Below, piece by piece: positions 35,157-46,900 of a stretch of 64,000 nt of DNA. Source of the DNA: Bromus sterilis (Eukaryota; Streptophyta; Magnoliopsida; Poales; Poaceae); contig OX465600.1 in assembly GCA_950022295.1 (NCBI GenBank), positions 22,481,282 through 22,545,281 on the forward strand, read 5' to 3'. The position numbers were made by a program, and so were the translations under genes. The first letter of the stretch is position 1, and each line of letters starts with the position of its first letter. The notes beneath the pieces were generated by a model. That model was not told where the DNA came from, ran no database searches, and was given only the letters and a program-made list of their open reading frames with translations.

Positions 35157-35484
35157 GGCCGTCGGCATAGTACCTACTTTCATTTTTCTTTTTTATTTTC
35201 TTTTCTTTTGTTTAATAGTTTAATCTTATATTACTAATACATAAAATAATATTGGAAATGAGATTATAATATATATATCATCTCATTTCAATCCTCGATA
35301 TACGCCTCTTTATTCTTTTTGGCCGTCGACGTAGTACCTACTTTCATTTTTCTTTTTTATTTTCTTTTCTTTTGTTTAATAGTTTAATCTTATATTACTA
35401 ATACATAAAATAATATTGGAAATGGGATTATAATATATATATCATCTCATTTCAACCCTCGATATACGCCTCTTTATTCTTTTT
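35157..35484. repeat. 164-bp tandem duplication in CACTA 2
   Basis: Copies at 35157-35320 and 35321-35484 both start with GGCCGTCG(G/A)C and run through 'tagtacctactttcattttt' to 'cgcctctttattcttttt'. They are almost identical, and CACTA 1 has a single copy, so this duplication is specific to CACTA 2. Confidence 0.9.
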
Positions 35485-35574
35485 GTGTCTTCTAGTTAAT
35501 ACATAAGATAATATATTAATAAATTATAATACTAAATTAAAATATATTATGCTACTAGTACTATATTAATATGT

Positions 35575-36395
35575 GTATGCTCCACAGTTTTACCTCGTGA
35601 GGAGAAAGCTATAAGGGTAAACCGCCGCCCCCTCCTCGGCCTCGCCCCTCGCGCCCAGACTAGGCCGGGTTTCGGTGAAGAAAGATCACCAGAGCGCCGT
35701 AGTACCGCATGAACTTGAATGTGATTGTAGGGTATGTGTCCAAGTGTGGTGTAAGATCCATGCATAAATGCAATGTATAGCTCCTTGGTGTGACCATCTC
35801 CACATTCATGCGATAACACTATATATGCAAAGTCATGGACATGCATGTAGGTGTGGAATACACCTGTTTGCGGGTATACCGGGGGCTACGATGTGTTACA
35901 AGGTCCTAACCTTGTTTTCCATGTAGTTTTGTCCTAAAAAACCTCAACAAACAAAAAAAATACATTGTTGGAACATCGTGCGAAGAAAGCTATAGGGGTA
36001 GACCTCCACCCCCCCTCTGGAACAGGATGTAACACGTGAATTACCGCTGAAGCGTCGGAATCCTAGAAAAACATGCATATGGACCTAGGGTATGTGTAAA
36101 AGTGTGGTGGAAGGCCCATAGTGTGATTTAATATTTGTAGATGGCATATGTAGGTCATGTGTCTGACGTTGTTCACGGACATGGGCTAATACTTAGTAAA
36201 ATCGTCAATCCGTATGCGGAAACTCTCGGTACATGTCTACCGGTGTGAATAATGTGGTGAAATGTGTTCAACCTTGGTTTTCCATGTACATATGTGCTAA
36301 ACAAACATAGATAGATAAAAAATTCCATTGGTCCATCCTCGTACGGAGAAAGCTATAAGGGTAGATCTGCGGGCCCCCTGATCTAGGGTTTCGGG
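35575..36395. repeat. first three ~343-bp units of the CACTA 2 array
   Basis: 'gagaaagctata' blocks at about 35600, 35980 and 36343. The first two are diverged, as at the start of the CACTA 1 array, and the third matches the canonical unit and is cut by CACTA 3 after 'ctagggtttcggg'. Confidence 0.9.
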
Positions 36396-36685
36396 CACTA
36401 GTAGAAAACAGGGCTTTGGTTCAGGCCTCTCCAGCCGATTTGTTCCGGTTGTGCCACGAACCGGAACCCATGGGGGTCATACGTCCCGGTTCGTGCGCCC
36501 TGGGGCCGGCCGGGCCTCGTGGAGCATTGGTCCCGGTTCGTCTGGGGCACATGTCCCGGTTCTAGACAAGAACCGGGACCAATGGGCCTCGCTCCTGGCC
36601 CACAACCACTAGTCCCGGTTTGTGGCTCAACCCGGGACGAAAGCCTGGCCATTAGTATTGGTTCCAGCCACAAACCGGGACTAAT
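36396..36685. repeat. CACTA 3 left terminal and subterminal repeats
   Basis: Repeated GTCCCGGTTC / GAACCGGGAC motifs in both orientations follow the CACTA terminus. They are candidate transposase-binding sites by position. Confidence 0.85.
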
Positions 36686-36692
36686 GATTTGG

Positions 36693-36703
36693 CTATATAT
36701 ACC
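36693..36703 (+). promoter_or_regulatory. TATA box, left promoter of CACTA 3
   Basis: CTATATATACC directly follows the subterminal motifs, with a leader and GC-rich first exon sequence (36900-36975, ending at a GTGAGC donor-like site) downstream. It probably drives the transcript that includes the small gene at 37088 and possibly TNP2. Confidence 0.6.
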
Positions 36704-37087
36704 CCTCGCCGGCGAGCAAAGCACTCCACTAGTGCTCTGTTTTTTCGAGGAGGGCAAGGGGAGGGCTTTGTGCTGCTCTAGCTCGCCTCTTATGCACATG
36801 AGGTGTTCGATGAAATGCCCGAGCCACACTACTTAAGCTTTCTCCTCTCCAAACTCGACTTCCAAGCTCCATTTTTCTTAAGATTTGTCCAGATTTAGCG
36901 GTCCGTCACGTCCCATCCCCGTCTTCACCACCGTCGATCGCCCGCACCGATCTCGTCGCCGGCACCACCGTGGTGAGCCTCTTGTTCTTATCTTCTTTAT
37001 AAAAGAAAAAAAATTCTTACTTGTATGATTAGATAGATAATTGTCTAATTTTCTTACTTGTATTATTGCTTGTTATTATATAGTGCG

Positions 37088-37556
37088 ATGGTTTTGGTAT
37101 CCGCCCCCGTCGGCCCTCGTCCTCTCTATGATTCGGATGTGGTATATATTATCTTTTATAACTATTTGTTTCATTTAGTGTTTATGGTAATTATGCCGAC
37201 ACCAACTTGACATAGATGTATTTTTCTAGGAGGTATGTGAACCGGATATTACATACGACCCTCTTGTCGAGAGGTTAAATTTAGTTGAAGAACAAAACGA
37301 GTATTTAAAAGAAAAATTAAAAAGAGTTGAAGAAGAGAAGAAAAGAGTTGAAGAAGAGAAGATGATATTGGAGTTGCATGTTGCGGATGTCGTAGAAGGT
37401 CACAAGATCAAGATGGATGCAATGCGCTTGAAGATTAGAAAGTTTAGAAAATATGCCATTCATAGCGGGGCTTGGTATCATTATTCCGTTGGATCAATTG
37501 TTACCTTGGTTGCGATTATGATCGCATTTGTTGTTGCATTGAAATGTTTTACATAG
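37088..37556 (+). CDS. small coiled-coil, tail-anchored protein of CACTA 3
   Basis: Two exons, 37088-37141 (18 codons, GT donor) and 37230-37556 (108 codons plus stop), join in phase 0 into a 126-aa protein without lesions. Residues ~30-65 are charged with two consecutive RVEEEK repeats, a strong coiled-coil candidate. A basic stretch (KIRKFRKY) precedes a hydrophobic segment VGSIVTLVAIMIAFVVALKC at the extreme C-terminus, the layout of a tail-anchored membrane protein. There is no signal peptide. It lies between the left promoter and TNP2 on the same strand. Its role is unknown. In contrast with the heavily damaged TNP2 next door, its frame is open, although it is short enough for that to be chance. 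Confidence 0.7.
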
Positions 37557-37721
37557 TTTCAATGTATGGTTTAATTAGATGCTTTGGAGTGCTATATGTT
37601 GTTCAATGAGAACTATGTATGTACTTTGGTTTTAATGTGATGATAAACTTCTATTAATTTGGTCACTTATATATTCATGATGTTCTGTAATAATGGTTTT
37701 TGACACACTTAATGCACGCAG

Positions 37722-40700
37722 ATGAACCGGCAATGGATGTATGGTGACAGACACACCTCCGAGTACATTGAGGGCCTGCATGATTTTCTCGAAGTGGCTG
37801 AGGCAAACAAGCAGAATGGTTTTATGTGTTGTCCATGCTCTATATGTGGGAATACGAAGTCTTACTCTGACCGGAAAACCATTCACGACCACCTGCTTTA
37901 TAAGGGATTCATGCCATACTATAATGTTTGGACCAAGCACGGAGAAATAGGGGTTATGATGGAAGACGGCGAAGAAGAAGAGTACGATGAAAACTATGTG
38001 CCCCCTGAATACGGTGATGCTGCAACGGGGAAGCGGAAGATCAAGAGGAACCGGATGATGTGCCTGATGATGATCTCCTCCGGGTCATTGTTGATGCAAG
38101 GAGACAGTGTGAAAGTGAAAAGGAGAAGCGGAAGTTCGATCGGATGTTAGAGGATCACAAAAAAGGTTTGTACCCCAATTGCGAAGATGGAAACACAAAG
38201 CTCGATACCGTACTGGAATTGCTGCAGTGGAAGGCAAAGTATGGTATACCTGACAAGGGATTTGAGGATGTACTGAAAATATTTAAGAAGAGGCTTCCAA
38301 AGGATAACGAATTGCCCGACAGTACGTACGCAGCAAAGAAGGGCGTATGCCCTCTAGGATTGGAGGTGCAGAAGATACATGCTTGCCCTAATGACTGCAT
38401 CCTCTATCGCGGTGCGTACGAGGATTTGAACGCATGCCCGGTATGCGATGCATTGCGGTATAAGATCAGACGAGATGACCCTGGTGATGTTGACGGCGAG
38501 CCCCCCAGGAAGAGGGTTCCTGCCAAAGTGATGTGGTATGATCCTATAATACCACGGTTGAAACGTCTGTTCATGAACAAAGAGCATGCCAAGTTGATGC
38601 GATGGCACAATGAAGACCGTAAGAAAGACGAGAATTTGAGACACCCCGCTGATGGGTCGCAGTGGAAAAAAATCGAGAGAAAGTACCGGGCTGAGTTTGG
38701 AGATGACCCAAGGAACGTATGGTTTGGTTTAAGCGCGGATGGCATTAATCCTTTCGGGGAGCAGAGGAGCAATCACAGCACCTGGCTCGTGACTCTATGT
38801 ATGTATAACCTTCCTCCTTGGGTGTGCATGAAGCGGAAGTTCATTATGATGCCAGTTCTCATCCAAGGCCCTAAGCAACCCGGCAACGACATTCATGTGT
38901 ACCTAAGGCCATTAGTTGAAGAACTTTTACAGCTGTGGAATGGAAACGGTGTACGTGTGTGAGATGAGCACAAACAGGAGGAATTTGACCTGCATGCGTT
39001 GCTGTTTGTAACCATCAATGATTGGTCTGCTCTCAGTAACCTTTCAGGACAGACAAACAAGGGATAACACGCATGCACGCACTGTTTAGCTGACACCGAA
39101 AGTATGTACCTGGACAAATGCAGGAAGAATGTGTACCTGGGGCTTGTTCGATTTCTGCCGACCAACCATCAATGTTGTAAGAAAGGCAAGCATTTCAAAG
39201 GCGAGGCAGATCACCGGAAGAAGCCCGTCATGCGTACCGGTGATCACGTACTTGCTGTGGTCAATGATTTACACGTAATATTTGGAAAGGGTCCCGGCGG
39301 ACTATCTGTTCCAAATGATGACGAGGGACGCGCACCCATGTGGAAGAAGAAATCTATATTTTGGGACCTACCCTACTGGAAACACCTAGATGTCCGCTCT
39401 TCAATCGACGTGATGCAGATGATGAAGAACCTTTGCGTGAACCTGCTAGGCTTCTTGGGCGTGTATGGGAAGAAAAAAGATACACCGGAGGCACGGGAGG
39501 ACCTGCAACGTTTGCACGAAAAAGAGGGCATGCCTCCAAAGCAGTATGAAGGTCCTGCCAGCTACGCTCTTACCAAAGAAGAGAAGGAAATCTTCTTTGA
39601 ATGCTTGCTCAGTATCAAGGTCCCGTCTGGCTTCTCGTCGAATATAAAGGGAATAATAAATATGGCCGAGAAAAAGTTTCAGAACCTAAAGTCTCATGAC
39701 TGCCACGTGATTATGACACAACTGCTTCCGGTTGCATTGATGGGGCTTCTATCGGAAAACGTTCGATTAGCCATTGTTAAGCTATGTGCATTCCTCAATG
39801 CAATCTCTTAGAAGGTGATCGATCCAGAAATCCTACCAAGGCTAAGGAGTGATGTGGCGCAATGTCTTGTCAGTTTCGAGCTGGTGTTCCCACCATCCTT
39901 CTTCAATATCATGACGCACGTCCTAGTTCATCTAGTCGACGAGATTTTCATTCTGGGCCCCGTATTTCTACACAATATGTTCCCCTTTGAGAGGTTCGTG
40001 GGAGTTCTAAAGAAGTATGTCTGTAACCGCGCTAGGCCAGAAGGAAGCATCTCCATGGGTCATCAAACAGAGGATGTCATTGGGTTTTGTGTCGACTTCA
40101 TTCCTGGGCTTAAGAAGATTGGTCTACCTGAATCGCTGTATGAGGGGAGACTGACTGGAAAAGGCACGATTGGAAGGGACTCAATAATATGCAGGGACGG
40201 ACATTCTTTGTCTCAAGCACACTACACAGTTCTACAGAACTCTATCTTGGTGGCCCCGTATGTCGATGAACACAAGAACAGTCTGCGCTCCAAACACCCA
40301 GAGGAGTGTGACGACTGGATTACACATGAACACATCAGGACTTTTGGCGATTGGTTGGAAACACGTGTCAGAGGTGACAACACTGTTTCTGATGAGCTGT
40401 TCTCGTTGTCCAGGGGACCATCTTCAACTGTATTGACTTACAAAGGATACGAGATAAATGGAAATACATTTTACACGATCACCCAAGATCAAAAGAGCAC
40501 CAATCAAAACAGTGGTGTCCGATTTGATGCAGCAACCTAGAGGGGAAAGGACACATATTATGGTTACATAGTGGACATATGGGAACTTGACTACGGACAT
40601 GATTTTAAGGTCCCTTTGTTTAAGTGCAAATGGGTCAATCTGTCAGGAGGCGGGGTACAGGTAGACCCACAGTACGGAATGAGAACAGTGGATCTAAACA

Positions 40701-41023
40701 ATCTTGGGTACACAGACGAACCATTCGTCCTAGCCAATGATGTGGCGCAGTTTTTCTATGTGAAGGACATGTGTACCAAACCGAGAAAAAGAAAAGATAT
40801 GGAAGCGAATACATCATACGATGAGCCAAAGCGCCACATAGTTCTTTCAGGAAAAAGAGACATCATGGGATTGGAGGGCAAGATGGACATGTCTGAAGAT
40901 TATGAAAAGTTTCATGAAATTCCTCCCTTCAAAGTCAAGGCTGATCCAAGCACCCTGTTAAGCGATGAAAAATATCCATGGTTACGGCGCAATAAGCAAA
41001 GGACACAAGCGAAGAAAAAGTGA
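37722..41023 (+). pseudogene. TNP2-type transposase of CACTA 3, multiply broken
   Basis: The ATG at 37722 opens with RQWMYGDR and a Transpos_assoc-like CCPCSICGN zinc segment. One base is lost in a G run at 38027-38030, shifting the frame. From there one frame runs to the stop at 41021-41023, interrupted by four nonsense codons at 38960-38962 (TGA), 39065-39067 (TAA), 39809-39811 (TAG) and 40538-40540 (TAG). Visible blocks: CPNDC, CPVCDALRY, the LSADGINPFG block, a DUF4218-like region (about 39600-40100) and a DUF4216-like C-terminus (about 40440-40780), ending in a basic tail. No introns are needed after the start. The order is the standard CACTA transposase order. It is inactive. Confidence 0.93.
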
Positions 41024-41054
41024 AGACAGATGAAGTCAGAAAGGGTTGAAAATT

Positions 41055-41130
41055 GATGATGTGGCTTTGAATGGTTCATTTTGAACACACAAAAAGTCTG
41101 GATTTCAAATAAGTTCAAAAAAATGAAATC
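41055..41130. repeat. Afa/pAs1-like satellite fragment (single unit part)
   Basis: Immediately after the TNP2 stop, 'gaagtcagaaagg' (41030-41042) and 'gatgatgtggctttgaatgg' (41055-41074) closely match what I recall of the Triticeae Afa/pAs1 family (an AS-A primer-like sequence with one extra T). It is single copy here, not tandem. The identification rests on memory. Confidence 0.4.
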
Positions 41131-41136
41131 CCTTTG

Positions 41137-41398
41137 TAGATAGATCAACAAAACACACGGTTCTCCTGCATACAGCCCGACTGTGGCTCGTGAGTGCCTG
41201 CATATCAAATGCACCGTCGGGTTGTATGCAGGGAATCCGAATGATTTGTATTTGGTCGATGAACTGAAGGATTTCTAGATATATCAACAAAACACACGGT
41301 TTCGCCTGCATACAGCCCAACTGTGGCTCGTGAGTGCCCGCACATCAAATGCACCGTTGGGCGTATGCACGCCAATCCGAATGATTTGTATTCGTACA
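41137..41398 (+). repeat. duplicated 139-bp unit with hairpin in TNP2 3' region
   Basis: Copies start at 41137 and 41276. Each holds an inverted repeat: 41168-41181 with 41216-41229, and 41308-41321 with 41356-41368. The stems are 13-14 bp around a ~34-base loop containing 'tgtggctcgtgagtg'. Between the copies the fourth and fifth stem pairs change on both arms (CCCGAC/GTCGGG versus CCCAAC/GTTGGG). Confidence 0.85.
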
Positions 41399-41444
41399 CA
41401 CCGAGTGTCCGAGAGGTGGGATATATATAGGGGTCGTGTGCCTC

Positions 41445-42342
41445 TTTAGCCCCGGTTGCTAGCACAAACCGGTACTAGCGCGAGACCTTAACTGTGTACA
41501 GGACGGTTCCCAGATCCAACGACTCACAAGCCGGATCCAACGACTCACAAGCGCTTAAAAGAAACACGCGATCCGTGTACTTCTTCCTGATTGGTGGGAT
41601 TCAGACCCGGGTGAGGTTAAAAGCACGCGCAAAGCCAACCTCCACTATTTCTCTTCTCGCGAAGTCTTCCCCTTCCGCGGCACCGCCACCATCCAGTTTT
41701 TGCCGTAACCCTCTCAACTTTTTAGCACATGCTATGTGGGTCAAATGATGATACCATGCCAAGTTTCAACATTTTCGGAGTTCATTTGTAGTGCTAGAAA
41801 CTGGAAAATTAAATAAAGCAAAAAAGAAAACAAAAAAACTAGAAAAAAGAAAAAAATGCCACCTATTGGGCCACCATGGCCTGAATACGACTAGAAACCC
41901 AACCATGGGCCAGGATTCAGGCCCACAATAGGCCCAATAGGCCCACAGGCAAGTAGTAGCAGATTAGACCCGGAAGCCTGCAGTGGAGAGGAGCTCGAGA
42001 CGGTACGCGCAGCAGCGCTTATAAACCGCTCGAGCGCTCCCTCGACTAGCGAGGTGGGACTAAACATCCCACCGCTCCGCGGCGCAAGGCGTTTGGTTCC
42101 GGTTGGTGGCACAAACCGGAACTAAAGGGGATCATTGGTACCGGTTCGTGCCACCAACCGGGACCAATTCCCCCCTTTAGTCCCGGTTTGTGCCACCAAC
42201 CGGAACCAAAGGTCTCTGTTTGCCGCCTTTTCAGCTGCTGAAAAAAACCTTTGGTCCCGGTTGGTGTGATGAACCGGTACTAAAGGGGGGCATTGGTCCC
42301 GGTTGTTAGCACGAACCGGTACCAATACTCTGGGTATATAAA
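41445..42342 (+). promoter_or_regulatory. internal terminal-motif region and second promoter of CACTA 3
   Basis: Copies of the CCGGTTNGTG / CACNAACCGG motif occur at 41453-41480 and densely at 42095-42325, about 9.5 kb from the nearest end on the right. The stretch finishes with a TATA box (TATATAAA, 42335-42342) followed by a transcribed-looking leader. It is the likely promoter of the Ulp1-like gene. The intervening 41500-42090 has no recognised gene. Confidence 0.6.
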
Positions 42343-42394
42343 TGGCACTTGTAAATTTTCAGTTCTAAATCTCGCCATTTCTCCCGACGACGCT

Positions 42395-42575
42395 GGAGAC
42401 GAAACTGACGCCGTCAGGCTGCCCAACCTCCGCCCGCCGCCCCCGTCGCACCCGCCGGAGACGACACCGACGCCGTCAGGCTGCCCCGACGCCGCCCGCC
42501 GCCCCCGACGACGCCGGAGACGACACCGACGCCGTCAGGCTGCCCCGACGCCACCCACCGCCCCCTCCGTCGCCG
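42395..42575. repeat. ~60-bp GC-rich tandem repeat in leader
   Basis: Three copies starting 'ggagacga' at 42395, 42457 and 42516, each with 'ccgacgccgtcaggctgcc'-like sequence, lie in the leader between the second promoter and a GTGAGC donor-like site at 42609. Confidence 0.8.
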
Positions 42576-42608
42576 TCGCCACCGCCCGCGCCCGTCGTCG
42601 TTGCGTTC

Positions 42609-43553
42609 TGGGTGAGCCACCGCCTCGTTTCCCCCTCCCAGCGCTCCTCCCCGCGCTCTCCTTCGCCTTCCCTCCGTGGACAGAGCTCCTGCCACTGCCG
42701 GGCTCGTCGATGTGGTCGCGGGCTACCTGCGGGTGCCTTCCCCGTGCCTCCTCGTGCCCGGGAGCTCGACTCCGGGAGGGCGCCGCCGCGCACAGTGGCA
42801 CCAGCGTCATGCCGCCGGCTAGCCCCTAATCCCCCTGCTAACCCCCCCCCCCCCCAAGCCACTGACATGTGGGCCATAATGCCTAATTAAACCAGCCGGT
42901 TTAATTTAACAGAGGGATTAAGACCCAGTCACTGACCAGAGGGCCCCACTGGTCAGTTGGACCAGTCAACCCCCCTTGCGTCAGCATGACGCATGCATGA
43001 CGCAATAAAGCTTAAATGATTTAATTTAAATCAGAAATTCCAGAAACTTATGTACTTTACAAATGTTGAAAAATAAAAAAAAATATTTATGTATTCATTG
43101 TTGCAATAATGGTGTATACAAACTTGAGCAATTTGAATAACTTTAGAAGTACCAGACTCTCAAGAGCCAAAACACCATTTGTAAAGCGTCGCCGAGGCCA
43201 CCCAAATTTACCAAGTCGATGGTCGGAAACTAGGGTAAAGGGTCGAGGGTCACCGAGGGGTCGATGGTCGGGAACTAGGGTAGAGGGTCGAGGGTCACCG
43301 AGGGGTCGATAGTCGGGAACTAGGGTAGTGCCTTGTGTGAAAGTATTGAAGAAATCCATGGCTTCATCATGCCCCCATGTTTGGCTCAGGGCGCCATCTT
43401 ATATAGATTTATTGTCGTGCCAAAAACTGGTGTCAACACATGCCCCCATGTTTTTCGGCAAAACTTGTATGTTTGGCACACTAATATATCCATGCTATAT
43501 ATATCATGTTTGTATATTAAGTGTCATGTTGTAATTAATATTTTGTAGAAACT
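42609..43553 (+). other. leader intron with LTR-like fragment
   Basis: A donor at 42609 and an acceptor (TTTTGTAG at 43541-43548) define a probable 5' UTR intron. Part of it (about 42830-43060: 'ccactgac', 'ccccactggtcag', 'gcgtcagcatgac', 'gacgcaataa') resembles the complement of 46480-46640 in the solo LTR, so it is probably a fragment of a related LTR in the opposite orientation. Boundaries are not clear. Confidence 0.4.
43215..43328. repeat. 45-bp minisatellite, 2.6 copies
   Basis: The unit 'gtcgatggtcgggaactagg' plus 'gtagagggtcgagggtcaccgaggg' repeats with 45-bp period and few differences, within the leader intron. Confidence 0.9.
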
Positions 43554-43949
43554 ATGGACGGTCGTCAAAGAAACTTAGAACAAGAAGAGATGTTGGGGGA
43601 AATCATACGCGAAGGACCGTTGTTGGTGGGCGACATCGTCCGGGTAGGAGGTGATGTCTTCCAATTTCTGAACGACATCGATGGTCTCGAAGAAGAGGGT
43701 GAAGCAGGCTCCGATGATCGGACAATGTAGGTGGAAGGACATGCTTATGATGGCTACTGTGAGCGAACAGAGGAAGGAGTTGTTGGAAATTCCGGCGAGG
43801 TATATATAATAATTAAGCCTGTGTTGACTAGCTAATTGATGCATTAATTGTTTTGGACTGTGTACACATATTAACTCTCTTCTTTCTTCTTTTCTAGCCC
43901 TCCGTATCCGGATCGAGCCAAACTTCGGTAACGAGACGAGGACCAAAGA

Positions 43950-46900
43950 TGTCGGGACCCGGGGTTAGCGTATGCAAGCCTCGCTACAACACAATCATAT
44001 GAAGAGCCGAGAACCGTAGCCACTTGTCTAAGCAGACAAGGCCTAGCACAGAACGTTCTCGGAAAGCATCGAACGTGAGGGGCATCCCATCCAGGCCGGA
44101 TGATCAACTGAAATGGGTCCTCATCGTCCGCACACAAGTCTAAATTATATGGGTGGTGAACTCCCATACTCATAGACAAGTCGCCTCAACCATACTATCG
44201 ATTGAATTATAACCCTTACATAGAGTTACTCCAGCCCGATCACTTAGTCGGGGTCTAGGGCGGGCTCGATCATACATCAAAGTGTGCACGTGACGGAGTC
44301 ACGAACAATCGCATCGCGATGCCCCAAGCTGCGCACATCTAAGGGCCACTTGGTGTATAAAAGACCGCCAACCAGATCACAACTAAGGTCTCAAAAAACC
44401 CATACTAAGACATGCATGTTATAAACATACACGCAGCACACATGTCTAGTATGAACAGCAGGTATCATTGCAATTCTCTACAAAGTATACAACTTTATTG
44501 ATAACTCTTACAGAGTGCACACAGAGATCACAAGTCTGTGATCCAACATTACATCAAACATGCGGAAGCAAAGTAGGTCTGAGTACAGACAAGTTTAACA
44601 AATGGCTTAGAGAAGCCTTATCTAAAAACAAGCCCTCCACGAGGGAACCAGTCGTCTGACTGGGACTACACTAGCTTGGTCTTGGTCTGAGTCTCCAATC
44701 TTCCAGCTTCGGGTAGAAGCCACCATCGGGTCGGTGGGTTCATCTAAAACATAGAATAAGAAAACGTGAGTACAAAGTCGTACTCAGCAAGACTTACGTA
44801 GGAGCTATACTACTCATGCACATGTATCAAGGTAAAGGGAGGTGGGGTTTCACTTTCAGAAGTGCCAGCTTTGACTTGGCTAGTCCTGAACTACGAGTAC
44901 CAGACTTGAGGTAAGAAGCGTACACGAGTCCACTACATATCTTCAACCAATTACACCACTATGATTACTTCCTCGACTTCCCCACGAGAAGCACACCATA
45001 GCACTCACGCTTATCTTGCGAGTTTTAGAAGTATCCAGTTCAAGTTGTCTAATAATCAAGCTAAGCTTTCCAAGCAGTCCTTAACCGCGGACGCGGCTAT
45101 TCGAATAGTTTTGTTAACCCTGCAGGGGTGTATCGCTACACACACGTGTCATCAATTACCGCCTTTTGCGTGTCACCGTTCAAGAGATGACAGCGAGGAT
45201 GCCACCACAACTGTTACCTCATAGCCGATCTAGTCCATGAAAGCCGCCTATCTGGGTTGTCTTCCACTATCGTGAACCCGGCCGGTTTACCGAAGTGGAC
45301 CCAGACGATGTGTGCGTGGTGCGAAAGCCGGTCTCGGATGAGCCGTTCTCTCACTTGGCTACCAGGCCACAATACCTACAGAAATCCGAACTACTGCGAC
45401 ATCTGGACATCGAAGGGGATGAGTTAGTAAGCTGAGAGGGGTCAGTGAGCCCAATGTGTGGTTGTACTCTTCATCTTGGATCACCACACAAGAACTCAGA
45501 CTTAGGGCGGTGTTCAACGAGACAACCCACCGTGTACTCCTACACAGCCTCTCATCGTTCACCTTGTATTAGGGTAGATTCACCAACACCTTTCCACCAA
45601 CATCATCATGCTCACTACCATCCCGACTCACATAACAGTAACATCATTGTATCACTCTAAGCATGCAATAAGCAGTAACAATTGCAGGGGCCACATGATA
45701 TCAAACAACTCCTACATTTGCTAGGATTGTGGTTTGCTTACTACTGTGACAAAATGATAGGTCATGCAAAGGAATGGGTTCATCTATGCGGTAGAAACGC
45801 ATCATGGTAATCATCCTAAACAATGCATAAGCGAGACATGAGAGGGAAGTGGGATTTTATCGACATGATCAATGGGGGTTTGCTTGCCTTGCTGACGAGG
45901 TTTCGATAACGGTGTCTTCAACGAAGGGGGTGGCCTCCGATTCCGGTTGCACGTCTATCAGCAACATGACAATCATAGGGTCAACATAATGTACAATGCA
46001 CAATCACATGACTAAGATTATAATGGTGATGTTCATGGTAATGATGTGTTGAGCATTCCATTTAAAAGGAGTATATTGCATTTGAAATGCAAATTCAAAC
46101 TCCATTTGATTTATCGATGAAATTCAAATGCATTTGAATGCATGAATGTTCATTTGAAAAAGTTGATCATGAAGTGATGTTGTATAGTTGAGATAAAGCT
46201 TCTGATGTGTGGATGAATCCATCTAAAATAAATGTGTTGCAAAGTCATTTGCAAATTCACTCCAAATTTGAATTTCAAAAGGATCCATATGCATGTTTGC
46301 TACTGTTCACCCATTTTAAAATGGTCAAACATATAAAAAAGTTGCATATTCATAATCCTTGTATTTTTCTAATAATCTTAGACATATTATTTGTCCAATT
46401 TGGAGTTAAAATGAATTTTCTATGAATTATTGAAGTTTAAGCTATTTTCTGGAATTTTTTGGATTTTTTTTAATCTGGAAAAAGACTTATTGCGTCAGCA
46501 TGAGGTCATGCTGACGTGGGGGGGGGGGGGGTTCTGACTGGTGGGGTCAGGCTGTCAGTGGCTAGGGGATTAACCCCGTTTAATTAAACTAAACTGAGGG
46601 GTATTAAGGGGCTGGGGCCCACTGGTCAGTGGCCCATGGGTTAGGATTAGTGGTGGGGTTAGGATTAGGGTTAGGGCTCTAATGGCCGGCTTGACGCCGG
46701 CGGCTGTGTACGCGGCGGCGCCTCGCCGGAGTTGCCTACAGGCCACGGGAGACTACGGGGAGGGCACTGGAGTGTGCCTCGCGCGCTCCCGCATCAAGTG
46801 AAGCCAACAGGGGGTCTTGGGGACGCTCCAGTGCACGACGGCTTCAACCGTGGCGGCGGCCGGAGCCACTGGGGAGGGGGGCACAGGTTACGGGCTACGG

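Noticed and set aside
42414..42890. Arg-rich/Pro-rich frames near the second CACTA 3 promoter
   Set aside because: They sit on a ~60-bp GC-rich tandem repeat in the leader and continue across a likely splice donor; composition explains them.
46650..46680. Telomere-like 'ggattagggttagggc'
   Set aside because: Only about two degenerate TTTAGGG-like units inside an LTR; not a telomeric tract.
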